A stretch of 64,000 bases of DNA, from NCBI GenBank assembly GCA_012934845.2, contig WNNJ02001302.1, positions 1 to 64,000 on the forward strand. The letters run 5' to 3'. The position numbers and the translations under genes are program-made. Positions 25,318 through 36,439 of the stretch are shown in pieces (position 1 is the stretch's first letter; each line of letters starts with the position of its first letter). This DNA is from Pomphorhynchus laevis. Lineage: Eukaryota > Acanthocephala > Palaeacanthocephala > Echinorhynchida > Pomphorhynchidae. The notes beneath the pieces were generated by a model, which saw only the letters and a list, made by a program, of their open reading frames with translations, had not been told where the DNA came from and searched no databases.

Positions 25318-26929
25318 TATTGTGAATATTGCATACACGAGCCGTTATTCTTAACTGGTCGGTTTGATATTATCCTCGTGTGGTTGTTTGAATCCTATCA
25401 GCATCACTGTACACTACAATCAGCGTGGGTGGACCTCATCAGCAGTAAGCCCACGCCTACATTTCGTGTTTCGGTCCTTTAACTGCTTCTGCTTGATTCC
25501 TTGTCGCCGAAATGCTGGTTAATATTTGGCTTATATACCAAATTACACAATTAATGTGTTCTATATTTGGTGTGGGCGGTAACTAATATTCGCAATTCGA
25601 ATCCACCACACACCGATTTTTTTATTCCGTTCTTATACGAAATGTTCACTGGACAGTAAACCGTAAGCTGTCTTTTTACTATTGTGAATATTGCATACAC
25701 GAGCCGTTATTCTTAACTGGTCGGTTTGATATTATCCTCGTGTGGTTGTTTGAATCCTATCAGCATCACTGTACACTACAATCAGCGTGGGTGGACCTCA
25801 TCAGCAGTGAGCCCACGCCTACATTTCGTGTTTCGGTCCTTTAACTGCTTCTGCTGATTCCTTGTCGCCGAAATGCTGGTTTATATTTGGCTTATATACC
25901 AAATTACACAATTAATGTGCTCTATATTTGGTGTGGGCGGTAACTAATATTCGCAATTCGAATCCACCACACACCGATTTTTTATTCCGTTCTTATACGA
26001 AATGTTCACTGGACAGTAAACCGTAAGCTGTCTTTTTACTATTGTGAATATTGCATACACGAGCCGTTATTCTTAACTGGTCGGTTTGATATTATCCTCG
26101 TGTGGTTGTTTGAATCCTATCAGCATCACTGTACACTACAATCAGCGTGGGTGGACCTCATCAGCAGTGAGCCCACGCCTACATTTCGTGTTTCGGTCCT
26201 TTAACTGCTTCTGCTGATTGCTTGCCGCCGGCATTTCGGCGACATAACCAGCATTTCGGCGACAAGGAATCAGCACACGGAATTTAATAATCGGTGTGTG
26301 GTGGATTCGAATTGCGAATATTAGTTACCGCCCACACCAAATATAGAACACATTAATTGTGTAATTTGGTATATAAGCCAAATATAAACCAGCATTTCGG
26401 CGACAAGGAATAAGCAGAAGCAGTTAAAGGACTGAAACACGAAATGTAGGCGTGGGCTCACTGCTGATGAGGTCCACCCACGCTGATTGTAGTGTACAGT
26501 GATGCTGATAGGATTCAAACAACCACACGAGGATAATATCAAACCGACCAGTTAAGAATAACGGCTCGTGTATGCAATATTCACAATAGTAAAAAGACAG
26601 CTTACGGTTTACTGTCCAGTGAACATTTCGTATAAGAACGGAATAAAAAAATCGGTGTGTGGTGGATTCGAATAGCGAATATTAGTTACCGCCCACACCA
26701 AATATAGAACACATTAATTGTGTAATTTGGTATATAAGCCAAATATAAACCAGCATTTCGGCGACAAGGAATCAGCAGAAGCAGTTAAAGGACCGAAACA
26801 CGAAATGTAGGCGTGGGCTCACTGCTTATGAGGTCCACCCACGCTGATTGTAGTGTACAGTGATGCTGATAGGATTCAAACAACCACACGAGGATAATAT
26901 CAAACCGACCAGTTAAGAAGCTATGTACA
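25306..26929. mobile_element. Cluster of 361-bp repeats inserted in the Penelope-like relic, flanked by a 12-bp duplication
   Basis: Three direct units start at about 25315, 25677 and 26037 (362 and 360 bases apart). The third breaks near 26220. Two units then follow in inverted orientation, to about 26917. The sequence GAAGCTATGTAC occurs at 25306-25317 and again at 26918-26929. Removing the cluster plus one copy restores the reading IIEAMYIK of the host element, so this looks like a true target-site duplication. The units have no coding capacity. Each carries the pseudoknot motif (entry at 25423). Tandem non-coding units of 350-400 bases inserted with a duplication resemble retrozymes, which are thought to be moved by Penelope-like machinery. 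That link is inference. Confidence 0.75.
25423..25477 (-). other. Putative pseudoknotted RNA motif of the 361-bp repeats (five copies)
   Basis: On the minus strand, helix a is GGAC with GTCC (extending to GGACC/GGTCC). Helix b is GCGTGGG with CCCACGC. The hairpin is CTTA/TGAG here and CTCA/TGAG in other copies. CGAAAC follows helix a, and CTGATGA precedes a'. Other copies are at 25785-25839 and 26145-26199 (minus), and at 26429-26483 and 26790-26844 (plus, in the inverted units). The last has CTTATGA instead of CTGATGA. The copy at 26429 has GGACT, giving a U:G pair with the partner strand. Confidence 0.55.
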
Positions 26930-27060
26930 TTAAATGCACATATATCATCAATACATCGAAACATATATTTATATAGTTTAGATTTAGTTTTTACACAGTT
27001 ATGAACAAATTCAAATTCTATAAAAATTATTAGAATTAAATACTCATATATCATCAATAT
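26930..27060 (+). pseudogene. Tail of the Penelope-like relic after the insertion
   Basis: Directly after the second GAAGCTATGTAC the host frame resumes with YIKCTYIIN. A block with CATATATCATCAAT occurs twice about 107 bases apart (26938 and 27045), a small direct repeat. Coding content then fades. Confidence 0.5.
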
Positions 27061-27314
27061 ATCAAAACATGATGTCCCTACCTTTAAATAATTTTGATTT
27101 ATTAAATCGTATATTTAAGGAGATTATATATAAAATGGAAGGAGATTATGGATTTAGTGTGCATAATATTCATTTTATATTCCTTTTAATATTCATTTGA
27201 TAATATTCCTTTAATTAGCTTATCACCAAATCTCGTCTAACCTTCTCTTATTCAAACTTTATTCCAAAATTCTCCACCTCATATAACTTCAACATACAAA
27301 TCATCAACTACAAC

Positions 27315-27804
27315 GTGGATGCCATTAAATACTTACTATCGGCTTCACATCGTAATTTCTTCCTTCAATGTCATTTTTTATCTGAAACACTATTGTGTAC
27401 ACATGGTTTTCATTGTATCGAAATTCCTGCAACCATTCAAGAAAAGCGTCGCCCTGAAAGTCTACCTATATGTTTGAATGCAGATTTCTCGAATTGCACA
27501 ACTATAAAAGGAAATTGTTCAATTGCCTTACAAACTCATGAATACATTTTTATCGGATGTTATTTTCCACCAACTTAAAAGTCCCCAGAAATTAAATGTG
27601 AATTATCCACCGTTATCAACCCAAACCAACATAATTATAATTACAGGTGACTTTAATACTCATTATTATCATTCCTCTACGCTAAAGTTTAGACTTATGA
27701 CATTATTCTTTAACACTAATGTATTTATATCCAATCATAACCATCAGTTACTAGATGGATCGGTAATTGATCCAGTAACTGCATCTGGATCCATTAACAT
27801 GTAA
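27315..27804 (+). pseudogene. LINE apurinic endonuclease fragment of a different family
   Basis: Two overlapping plus frames (27315-27578 and 27523-27804) together read like the endonuclease domain of a non-LTR retrotransposon ORF2. LSETLLCTHGF corresponds to the SET/H region. TTIKGNCSIALQTHEYIFIG then FPPT is the usual central strand block. TGDFNTHYYH is the catalytic GDFN block. A frameshift near 27560 separates them. The sequence differs clearly from the jockey-like copies at 44-56 kb, so it is a second LINE family. RT is not recognisable downstream. Residual reading up to about 28160 may belong to it. Confidence 0.6.
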
Positions 27805-27870
27805 CTCAATCCATCAGTAATTGATTTAGTTACTGGATCCATTACTGTCATAATGGATCCAGCAAATATC
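27750..27870. repeat. Short degenerate repeats around GGATC and GTAATTGAT
   Basis: Within about 120 bases, variants of GTAATTGATCCAGTAACTG and GGATCCATTA recur four or five times in both orientations. They give weak hairpins and repeated VTGSITDP-like readings. Probably local slippage inside the LINE fragment. Confidence 0.5.
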
Positions 27871-28649
27871 ATATTAGCTTCAATTTCTACGCAAATAAAG
27901 ATACACCTTATTGGTACATGGTTAATTATTCGTAAACACAATCAAGCTATCGCGAAAATTGCTCTTACCACATCTAACAACGTCATTCAAAACGTTTAAC
28001 GCATTACCATCAGTATGCAAACCCTCGACGACAAGTTCTTTAAACAATCATCCGGAATCAGTCACCTACACGCTTCCATGTTACGGTCAATTCTTCATTG
28101 GGAACAAGTTTATTAATGTTTTAATAAGAAACAAGAATTTACAGATTAAAAGCTGACTTAACTCCGACAGTTAAATAATGCTGAAACGTCACAGTGAAAA
28201 TTGAACTCATCTCGAAAGAAAACTATATGCACTAACATCTTCATCTATGCATGAAAGACCACACACTGTCAATCATTAGATAAGTCGACTTTCCCCACTT
28301 ATTTCTATCCTTCATGTTACACCAATTGTCTTCAACCTTCCGTCCAGTCAGCTACATTGCGAGTCCTCCAATTTTCTTTAAAATATTATCTTAACAATTA
28401 TTTTACAATCAATGAACTTCATTTTGCTTTATTCAATCTTCATGCAAAAAAGCAACCTGCACTAATATCTTGCTACCCAACACATCAAGGTACTTTTGAA
28501 ATAATAGAATCATATTGAAAATTATTTATCAGAATATTATAAATTATTAAATTATTATACTTCAAAAAAAATGTAAAAATCGGAACAAATGATCGAACCA
28601 TTTGTTAAATTACAACGTCTTATTTTGAATTTGCTTTTTATCTATTAAG

Positions 28650-28706
28650 GCTTGCAGTAATGAAGAAGAACATATGGGAGAAGATGAATTTGTTGTATTC
28701 AAATAG
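28650..28706 (+). CDS. Possible terminal exon of an unknown host gene
   Basis: After an acceptor-like TTTTATCTATTAAG, a short open stretch ends in an acidic tail, NEEEHMGEDEFVVFK, with stop TAG at 28704-28706. AATAAA follows about 90 bases later (near 28796). That layout looks like a last exon with a short 3' UTR. I see no convincing upstream exon, because the region 27.1-28.2 kb is retroelement sequence, and no family is recognisable. Chance is a real alternative. Confidence 0.2.
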   Translation, partial: ACSNEEEHMGEDEFVVFK

Positions 28707-29673
28707 TTTTTAAAAAGTGTCTTATATATAAAATATTTAGCGTTTAAATAGTATACTATTGTAGCACAAACAAACTGTAATTGTTTATTTTAACAAAATA
28801 AATTCAAATTGTTTAATTGAGGTTTAATTTCTGTCTTTCTTATTATCGAGGGAGAATTTCACTTTAACTTTTATGTCCTCAACGGAAACCAAGCAGGTCT
28901 TTAAGGATTTATTCGAATGCTGATTCGCGTTATCGTTTTATTTGACATCAGCAAATATAAAAAGGGGAAATTTTCACTGTAAAGACGTAAATACAAACAT
29001 CTTAAGAGCTTGTTTTGTCATAATTTAATTAAATGGCAAAAATCCTGTTTAATCACAAATGGATTTTCAAATAATTACATCATTTTTTATTAAATAATAA
29101 TAATTATGATGGTGAATGCGGTGTTATTCGACAATTCATTAAATATAAATTTCCCATATGTCGATTTATTTTCTGCAATTAATGACGAGATTCGTTCTAC
29201 GTTCAACTGTAGAGTTTGAATGTAGATATTTTCCATAATTGCTGACATGCATACGCATGCTAATTATTGATGTGACTTCGTTTGTATAAAACACCTAGCA
29301 ATCGGCAACAAGTGAACACGGCCTTCACAAAGTAACTATCAAGTACATTCATTCGTGTTCCTATATTTGAAAAGCATTGCAATAATATGGGCTCAGTGCA
29401 TAATAATGTGCATATAATAACCATAGAGACGGCTTAGTTGTCAAGAGTGAAGGTAAAGAAGTCTTTAGTTCGTCTTTCTAACTAAATACGAATTGTTTGT
29501 GTTTTTAACGATCGTTGTAAGTTGGAATTAGTGGATTGCTTTTGTGACCAGAACCAAGTATATATTTTTACGTGTGTTCTGCAAACATGAGTTTAGCAGG
29601 AGCAATAAAACACATAATTAATATTTGACAAACAATTAATATATACAAGATGTAACTAGCATTCTGGCGAAAA
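28707..29673. other. Intergenic stretch with promoter-like core near 29286
   Basis: AT-rich and without a supported gene. TATAAAA at about 29286 is followed by a less AT-rich block (29300-29560) that looks transcribed, perhaps a 5' UTR or mobile-element leader, but no frame of useful length follows. Confidence 0.35.
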
Positions 29674-31923
29674 TTAAATAATAAGGTAGTTGCCGAGGGA
29701 TGGATATCCAGCCGACTCCAAAAAGGATACCGCATTCTCTCGTTGCACGGCTGCGCTGATTCGTTGCATAAGCCAGCTGAATGCGCATTTATCGCCGATT
29801 GTCCGCCCCAACCTTGAACCAAGCTGCCTCAAAAACACAGATGCACTGGGGTCGACAGCGCCAAGTGTTTCTATGGCGATGGGGACGAACAAATACTGTC
29901 GATCCTTGAAGCAGCTGTATTTGGTTCGTTTGAGCTGATCCACGTGGGCTGCAACTGCGCTAACAGAAGACACCGCATGTGCGACATGACTGGCGGACAG
30001 GGTGTTCGGGCAAGTGAAATCCCAAACGAGCATACGGTTAGCTTCCCATGGCATAAGAACCGCACCATCGGGTCGTTTGCCATCGTTTCGCGCTAAGCCT
30101 GCCAGTTCAAGTCTGGACGGCGATCCTGAGGCAGCGAGAGCCATTTTCAAAATCTCGTTGACCGCAACATGTCGATGGTGACGAGACGTTATCCTGTTGT
30201 AGTCTAAGGCATGAACACTTTGCCGCGGGACCGACACTCCGCAGATTCAACGACGCCTTTGAAAGCATTAAACACCGAGCCTCAACGCCACGGCGATAGA
30301 AATAGATCGGTCATCAAGTCGTGTGCCGACGGATCTCATCGTCAGTGCTTCAAGGAACGCCCGGACCACTTTGATGCTACTGCGATGAATCGGGCTCGAG
30401 ATTCAGTTGTTCGTGCTTCATCAACAAGTCTTCGTTGGCACGCTTCGTAGTATTCGACCATCCATCGTTTTTGAGATATTTGATCCGATGGAATGGTCGT
30501 CCGATATTCCGCGTTTCGTTAATTTGTGGTATTTTCCCATTCTGATTATAAAGAACGAAGGGTTAACAGCAAACAGTTCTGTAGCAGTATCTTTTTCAGT
30601 TTCATTGTGTCCTTAATGGATAAACCGAACGCAGGAAGGGCAGCCTCCAATGCGTGGCATACATTGAAACCTCCAAGACGGATCAGTAAAATCGCTTGTC
30701 TCCAGGATTCATTGGGTAGTGGCATATTGAGTATATCGCTCAATATTCTTCGTAAAATCGCTTGTCTCCAGGATTCATTGGGTAGTGGCATATTGAGTAT
30801 ATCGCTCAATATTCCACGCGGAGTACCGACGCCCAGCTGTATAGGGAGAAAATGACCGGCGAGCGGACCGGATACGAATTAACATGCCAGTTTAGAAGCG
30901 ATGTGGCGAATTGTAAATCCGATGCGATTGAACGGCTACCGCCATTTTTCTTTAGAAAGACGAGTAACTTTCCGCCGCATAGAATATTAGCAATGTTATC
31001 AGGTACCGTCCCCTCCGGAAGAACCGTCATTAAATTCGATAAAGCCGTGACAAAGTGGCTTGCTGAGGCTCCTGCAGAAAATCCTGTGAGATTTCGTAGG
31101 TGCATTGGGCTTTAGCCGTCAGGTCCACCCGAGGACGAGGGTAGGAATGACCGTAAATAGCACAGTAAAGATGCGGTAACAACATGACATCAATCGAGAG
31201 GGAAAGCGGCAAAGATGGACAATCGGTAGATACTCTTCTTGTAGGATGCTTAGTCTGTAGAATTGTAGTCGTGTTTTCATCACAAGATAGGAGGACGAGT
31301 CCCTTCATACAGTACGAATAGAGCCGCTGATGTCGCCATCCTCAATTTCTTCAGAAATCTTTCGGCGTAGTTGATCCACGGATGATTTATTCTTTGTGAT
31401 GTTGCATCGGTCATGTTCCTCCAGACTACCCTCAGAAGGGAATTGGTAGCGAGCGATAGCAACTCGAATCTTTGCAGATAGAGAGAGGAATGAGAGGGCG
31501 TACTATGATTCGATTGATGCACGCGAAACTCAATTTTAGGAAAGCTGAGTAGACTCCACTACACCGACTCGTTAGAAGGTCGCTCCACGAATGCGTCAAT
31601 AAGCTAAGAGAACTTCGCGGCAACGGCTGGTCGAGCGCCGCTCGGAAAACGACGGATGACACGAAAATTACCAGATAAAAGTTTAGTGCAAAAAGATCGA
31701 TCGGAGTTTTCGCTGGTGGCCACGGCAGCTCACGGCTAGATCTGAACGGGTTGATATTGTCTGGAATATTGGCAGTTGGAAGTCCAGAACCGCGACAACC
31801 TGGCATTGAACCATGTTTTCTTACCATTCCGGAAGCGTTAGCGACAAAGAGCCTGCGACAAATTGAACATTGTACTCTCCCTTGGTTTATTGTGTTCGTA
31901 TTAGAGACGGTATTGTTGTCCAT
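29674..31923 (-). pseudogene. RT element with N-terminal zinc finger and restriction-like C-terminal domain, RT core deleted
   Basis: Read from 31923 downward. It begins with MDNNTVSNTN and a C-x2-C-x(n)-H-x5-C finger (CSICRRLFVAN ... HGSMPGC), as in elements that bind DNA with an N-terminal finger. After frameshifts, 31105-30806 holds the start of an RT fingers domain (LPEGTVP, LLVFLKKNGGSRSIA). Next, QLGVGTPRG is followed directly by a post-RT block (ILSDILNMPLPNESWRQAIL) and GGFNVCHALEAALPAF. Motifs A to E, including the YxDD region, are missing at this join near 30815. The C-terminal part (30237-29674, 187 aa open) has KRPDGAVLMPW, VWDFTC and FVPIAIETLG, which is the nuclease-like domain common in this family. 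A 66-base duplication lies at 30686-30817. Dead copy. Confidence 0.8.
30686..30817. repeat. 66-bp tandem duplication inside the RT relic
   Basis: A block starting GTAAAATCGCTTGTCTCC at 30686 repeats at 30752. It is in frame (22 codons) and duplicates SDILNMPLPNESWRQAIL in the minus-strand product, at the edge of the RT-core deletion. Confidence 0.9.
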
Positions 31924-32983
31924 TAACCTTTCCGGTTCTGTTGAGGAATATCAGAGGCATAGTAAGACCGTTCTGCTGACTGGTGATGTCTGAGACAGCG
32001 AACTTGTTAGGAATGTGTTATCGCAGTTGAAAAATGTGTGAAACACTGGAAATATCTATTTAAAATTGAGGCAGTTGGCCAAAATATGATTTGAAACGTA
32101 TTTTGTTTGTGGGATAGCATAGATAGATGGGCATTATTAATCCTTTAAATAGAGGATTGTCTTCTTATAACTAAATTGTAAAATACTGCTTTATCATTAT
32201 ACATTTTATAGTTTCAAAATATACAGTAATTTTTTAAGTTGAATAATTAGAGCAGGATAGACAAATCAATTTATGAAAGTAAAAAAATTCATTTACATGA
32301 AATTGTCTACCGGATAGACAATAAACTATTAAAATTTATAGTTGATTAAATTATTAAATTAATTTTAATAATTTAATTAATATTTTAATTAATATTTATT
32401 AAAATAAAATTATTTAATTATAAAGTATAAGTTAATTTTAATTAATTTTCAATTAAATAAAATTAAACTATTTAATTATTAATTATTTTATTAATCTGAT
32501 AATTTAATTAGAATTTAATAAAATAAAATTATTTAATTATAAAGTATAAGTTAATTTTAATTAATTTTCAATTAAATAAAATTAAACTATTTAATTATTA
32601 ATTATTTTATTAATCTGATAATTTAATTAGTATTTAATAAAATAAAATTATTTAATGATGGCCACAATCATATACGATTCAATTAAAGATAATAGAAAAA
32701 TCAATCTTTTATATTTTGGGGCAAAGTGGCCATCGCCTAAAGTACTGAATATTTCCACTCGTGAGCCAGAGTTATCATGTTTCAAAATCATGATTATATG
32801 CAGAATATTAACATTGAAGTACTACATTTAGTACTACTTTATTGAAATGCTTCTTTGCCCTTATTATCCGTGTGATATTTGAAAATTTATATTTTAATGT
32901 CGTATATGAATGTCGTACTTGATTGTTAATGATGATTAAACAATGATCATTATATAATAGTATCATCAGATCATTAAATTATT
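31924..32983. other. AT-rich stretch between two divergent RT elements
   Basis: No gene seen. From about 32402 to 32658 a 119-base AT-rich unit is repeated a little over two times (starts 32402, 32521 and 32640). The remainder is low-complexity A/T. Confidence 0.6.
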
Positions 32984-35900
32984 ATGATCGATTACATTAG
33001 ACCAATGGGCAAAGCAAAGTTGGCAAAACCTGAGAAAAAAAACTTAAAATTTCAACGGAAAAATATTCTTTTCCTGTTGCTTTCCTTTTGCTGTCCCTCT
33101 TTCTTTGAATTCGTTCCCTTCGTACATTTGCTCGACTTTCTTGTTCGTACTATTCAGAATTCGTCTACGGAATTATTATTATTATATCAGTTTGATCACG
33201 AAAGTGCACATGCCCCAAATCAAATGACATTGAGCATTGATGAGATCTACTATAATGTCTCCCACTGGGCACCGAATCTTTTTATCCTCCCTGTATGCTC
33301 AGCTAGTCATCGTTTTGTTGCTATCCTCGCATCGTTGTATTCAAAAGCAATTCACGAACGTGATCATGACATATCTTATCTAAAAAAGGCAGTCGTATTG
33401 TCCCAGCTTATCTTACAACGTATTCCGACCGCTAGGGTTTCCTCCATCCGAAAAGTCCTGGAGAGACGTCTGAAAAGCTGGTGTGAGGAGGAATATGGAG
33501 TTCTGTACAAGGAGGCTCACTACTATCAGCGCCACCTAGCAAGCAAACGAACACAAAATTGCAAAGATTGGATACGTCGCTACCAGCAACTTCTAACATC
33601 AGGAAAGGTGACAGCTTCCACTTCTGTTTTAGAACAAAAAGCATTATCAGCTGTGTTACGCCCTGATTAAATCGTAAATGGAAGATCAGTTCTATCGAGA
33701 CTTCAGGACCTTCATCCCTCAGCGCAAATTCCGCCAAACGAAGTGTTGCTCACATCGATGCATCCAAACTCCAAAGAGCATCACGCCAGCCGCTTTTACG
33801 CCATTGACGAGAATAGTATCCTTTCTGCGTGCGGGCGAACCAAAGGCGGTGCAGGTCCGTCAGGTCTTGATTCCACTGCCTGGCAACATATGCTAACCCA
33901 TTTCGGAGTTCAATCTCAAATGTTATCACAGTCGCTGGCAAGTTTCGCAATTTGGATTGCAACTGAGCCGATCCCGCCAAAAATCTTAGAAGCGTTTACG
34001 AGCTGCAGACTGATCGCATTGAAAAAGAGCAATGGTGGTATCCGTCCAATAGGCATTTCGGACACATCTCGACGAATAATCTCAAAGGCCATCCTCACCC
34101 TTGTAAGAGATGACATACAGGATGTCGCAGGAAATGTTCAAACAGCTGCAGGTCAAAGATGTGGTGTTGAGCATGCCGTCCACAAGCTTCGATCTTTGTA
34201 CAAAAAAAACCCCGATTCGTGTCTCCTTTCAATCGATGCGACTAATGCGTTCAACAAAATAAACAGACAAGCAGCTCTCCATAATCTCAAATTCATATGC
34301 CCGTCATTATCCTGTATATTGCATAACTTATATCAAAATCCTTCAATGTTGGCTGTCGGAACCGATACTTTGCTATCTGAGGAGGGTTTTACTCAAGGCG
34401 ACCCCTTCGCAATGCCATGTTTTTCTCTGGCTTCACTACCGCTAATAGACAAAATTCACCAACGCGTTCCTAACGTTCATCAGGTGTGGTATGCCGATGA
34501 CGCTAATTTTGTCGGAGACCTACCGAATATCAAGAAAGTGTGGGATGTTTTAATGAGGGAAGGTCCAAAGTATGGCTATATAGTGAATCCAAGCAAATCA
34601 AAACTGCTTTCACATCGAAGCCTCGAAATCGACCAACACCCTTCGCCCGATATAGAGATCAGTTTATATGGAATATCAGTACTAGGCTCCGCTATTGGTA
34701 CACCACAATATGAAGCAATGAAAGTCAGCCAATGCGTCGATGGTTGGGTCAGTCTTCTCGAAAGCTTGGCTGAAGTAGCAAATGTTGACCCTCATGTTGC
34801 ATACATAGGCCTTACAAAAGCAATCCAATCGAAGTGGACATACATAACAAGAACGATAGATTGCAACACCGATCAGTTGAAAATTGTTTCTGGTCTGTTA
34901 AGGGATAAACTCTTGCCAAAAATGACAGGGTTGCCAACCGAAAATGGATGGGATACTATCTTGACATCTCCATTAAGTTTAGGCGGACTGGGAGTACATG
35001 ACCCTGCAGTTACATCCTCACTAGATTATGATTTTTCGCTAGCAATCAGCCATACATACGAGTCTGGAATTACAGGACAAGCTTTACGAAACTCTCAATT
35101 AAAACTGGTTCAATGTTTGGCAACGGGTCGCATAACTTCACTAAACCGTCGTTTGTCAGATACGATTCAAAAAATGGACACGACTGTGCGGACTGCAATA
35201 AAACATGCCCAGAGAAATGGTGCGTCATCATGGCTAAGTGCCCTTCCATTGAAAAGTGAGCACTTTCATCTGTCAGCGAAAGAGTTTACGGATGCCCTAT
35301 CCGCACGCTATGGTCAAACCCCGCGGGATTTGATTGGTTCCATATGTCCATGTGGTGACTTAATGACCTTGAGCCATGGACTATCTTGTCGCAAAGGTGG
35401 TCTGCCATCAATAAGGCACGATGCGGTTCGCGACATAATTGTAAAGGAGTTAACGTCAGTTAGTCGTGACGTTGAGACTGAACCTAGACTGCAACCTGTC
35501 CCAGATACTTTGAATTTTGAAAACAACGCGACCAGTCGTGACCTGGGTGCTCGACTGGACATATCATGTCGAGGATTGGGAAATGAGAGATTCGAGCGGA
35601 CGTTTTTTGACGTCAATCTATTTAGCATTTTTGCTCAATCGACCGTTTCCAAATCTGTTGACTCCGCATTCGAATATAACTCGTCCAGAAAGAATTCAAA
35701 ATATTGGGAAAGAATCGAGACTGTTGAAAAGGGCAAATTTATTCCACTCATTTTTTCATCATCCGGTGGCATGGGAAAGGAGGCGAATGGGTTATTCCAG
35801 AAAATTGCTGCAGTTAAGGCTCGCCGAGGAAATGAATCGTACGCGCACATCGTGTCACGCATTAAGCGCCGTGTCGCCTTTGGGATCTCCCGTTCAGCCA

Positions 35901-35995
35901 GCGCGTGTCTTCGAAGCGCAAGAACAAAACCAGGATCCGTTAACAAAACCCGAAACAACGTTGTAGCCATCAGTGAGGCTGACGAGAGCAGCTAA
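32984..35995 (+). pseudogene. Nearly intact non-LTR RT element with restriction-like endonuclease-type C-terminus
   Basis: One plus frame covers 1003 codons, broken only by TAA at 33668-33670, after LSAVLRPD. The frame then continues with no shift into 750 open codons from the ATG at 33743. RT: LKKSNGGIRPIGISD (fingers); IDATNAFN (motif A, 34232-34255); EEGFTQGDPFAMPCFS (motif B); WYADDANF (motif C, YADD at 34490-34501); GPKYGYIVNPSKSK after it. C-terminal part: CPCGDLMTLSHGLSCRKGG, a Cys/His cluster (from 35345); RHDAVRDIIVKE; RLDIS; FFDVNLF. That layout matches the Cys-His plus PD-(D/E)xK-like nuclease region of R2/NeSL-type elements, though the subfamily is not certain. The N-terminal region before the RT has no recognised finger, so the true start may lie upstream or be lost. 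AATAAA at 36030 and an A-run near 36048 mark the 3' end. Confidence 0.88.
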
Positions 35996-36029
35996 TTATT
36001 GATCTAACTTTATTTGTTTTAGTTTTATA

Positions 36030-36055
36030 AATAAATTTTTCTCTTTAAAAAAAAT
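36030..36055 (+). terminator. Polyadenylation signal and A-run at the 3' end of the RT element
   Basis: AATAAA (36030-36035) is followed by a short A-run at about 36047, 35-60 bases after the stop codon at 35993-35995. This fits a reverse-transcribed 3' end. Confidence 0.6.
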
Positions 36056-36439
36056 TCTTTATTCCTAGTGGGCTTAGAAGCACGCCGTTTTGACGCACTA
36101 CAACTCAAATAAATTTCTCTTTTTTATTGACAACCTTGAAAAATGCAATCAAAGTATCACACTGTGAAATTCGAAGCGATCGCATACTCTGAAGGATCTG
36201 CTCCTGTTCTAAATGGCAATGACGGATCAATTGGTGATACTGATGCTTCCATAAGATCACTCTTTCATAAAAACGTCTAAGCAATTTAGGATTTTAGGTG
36301 TTATAGGAACTTACCGATCACTAGCTAGCACGTGAATCTGAAAAAAAAACTAACGATGAATTTCGAATAGTAAGCGAACATTCTTATCAAACTTTAAAAA
36401 AGGTTTATTTTTACGTAGCAAATGAGTACCGACGCACGT

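Noticed and set aside
25570-25625. tRNA-like 3' end (TTCGAATCC plus a T-run) in the 361-bp unit
   Set aside because: B-box-like sequence and a short CACACC hairpin are present, but no A-box or cloverleaf can be drawn.
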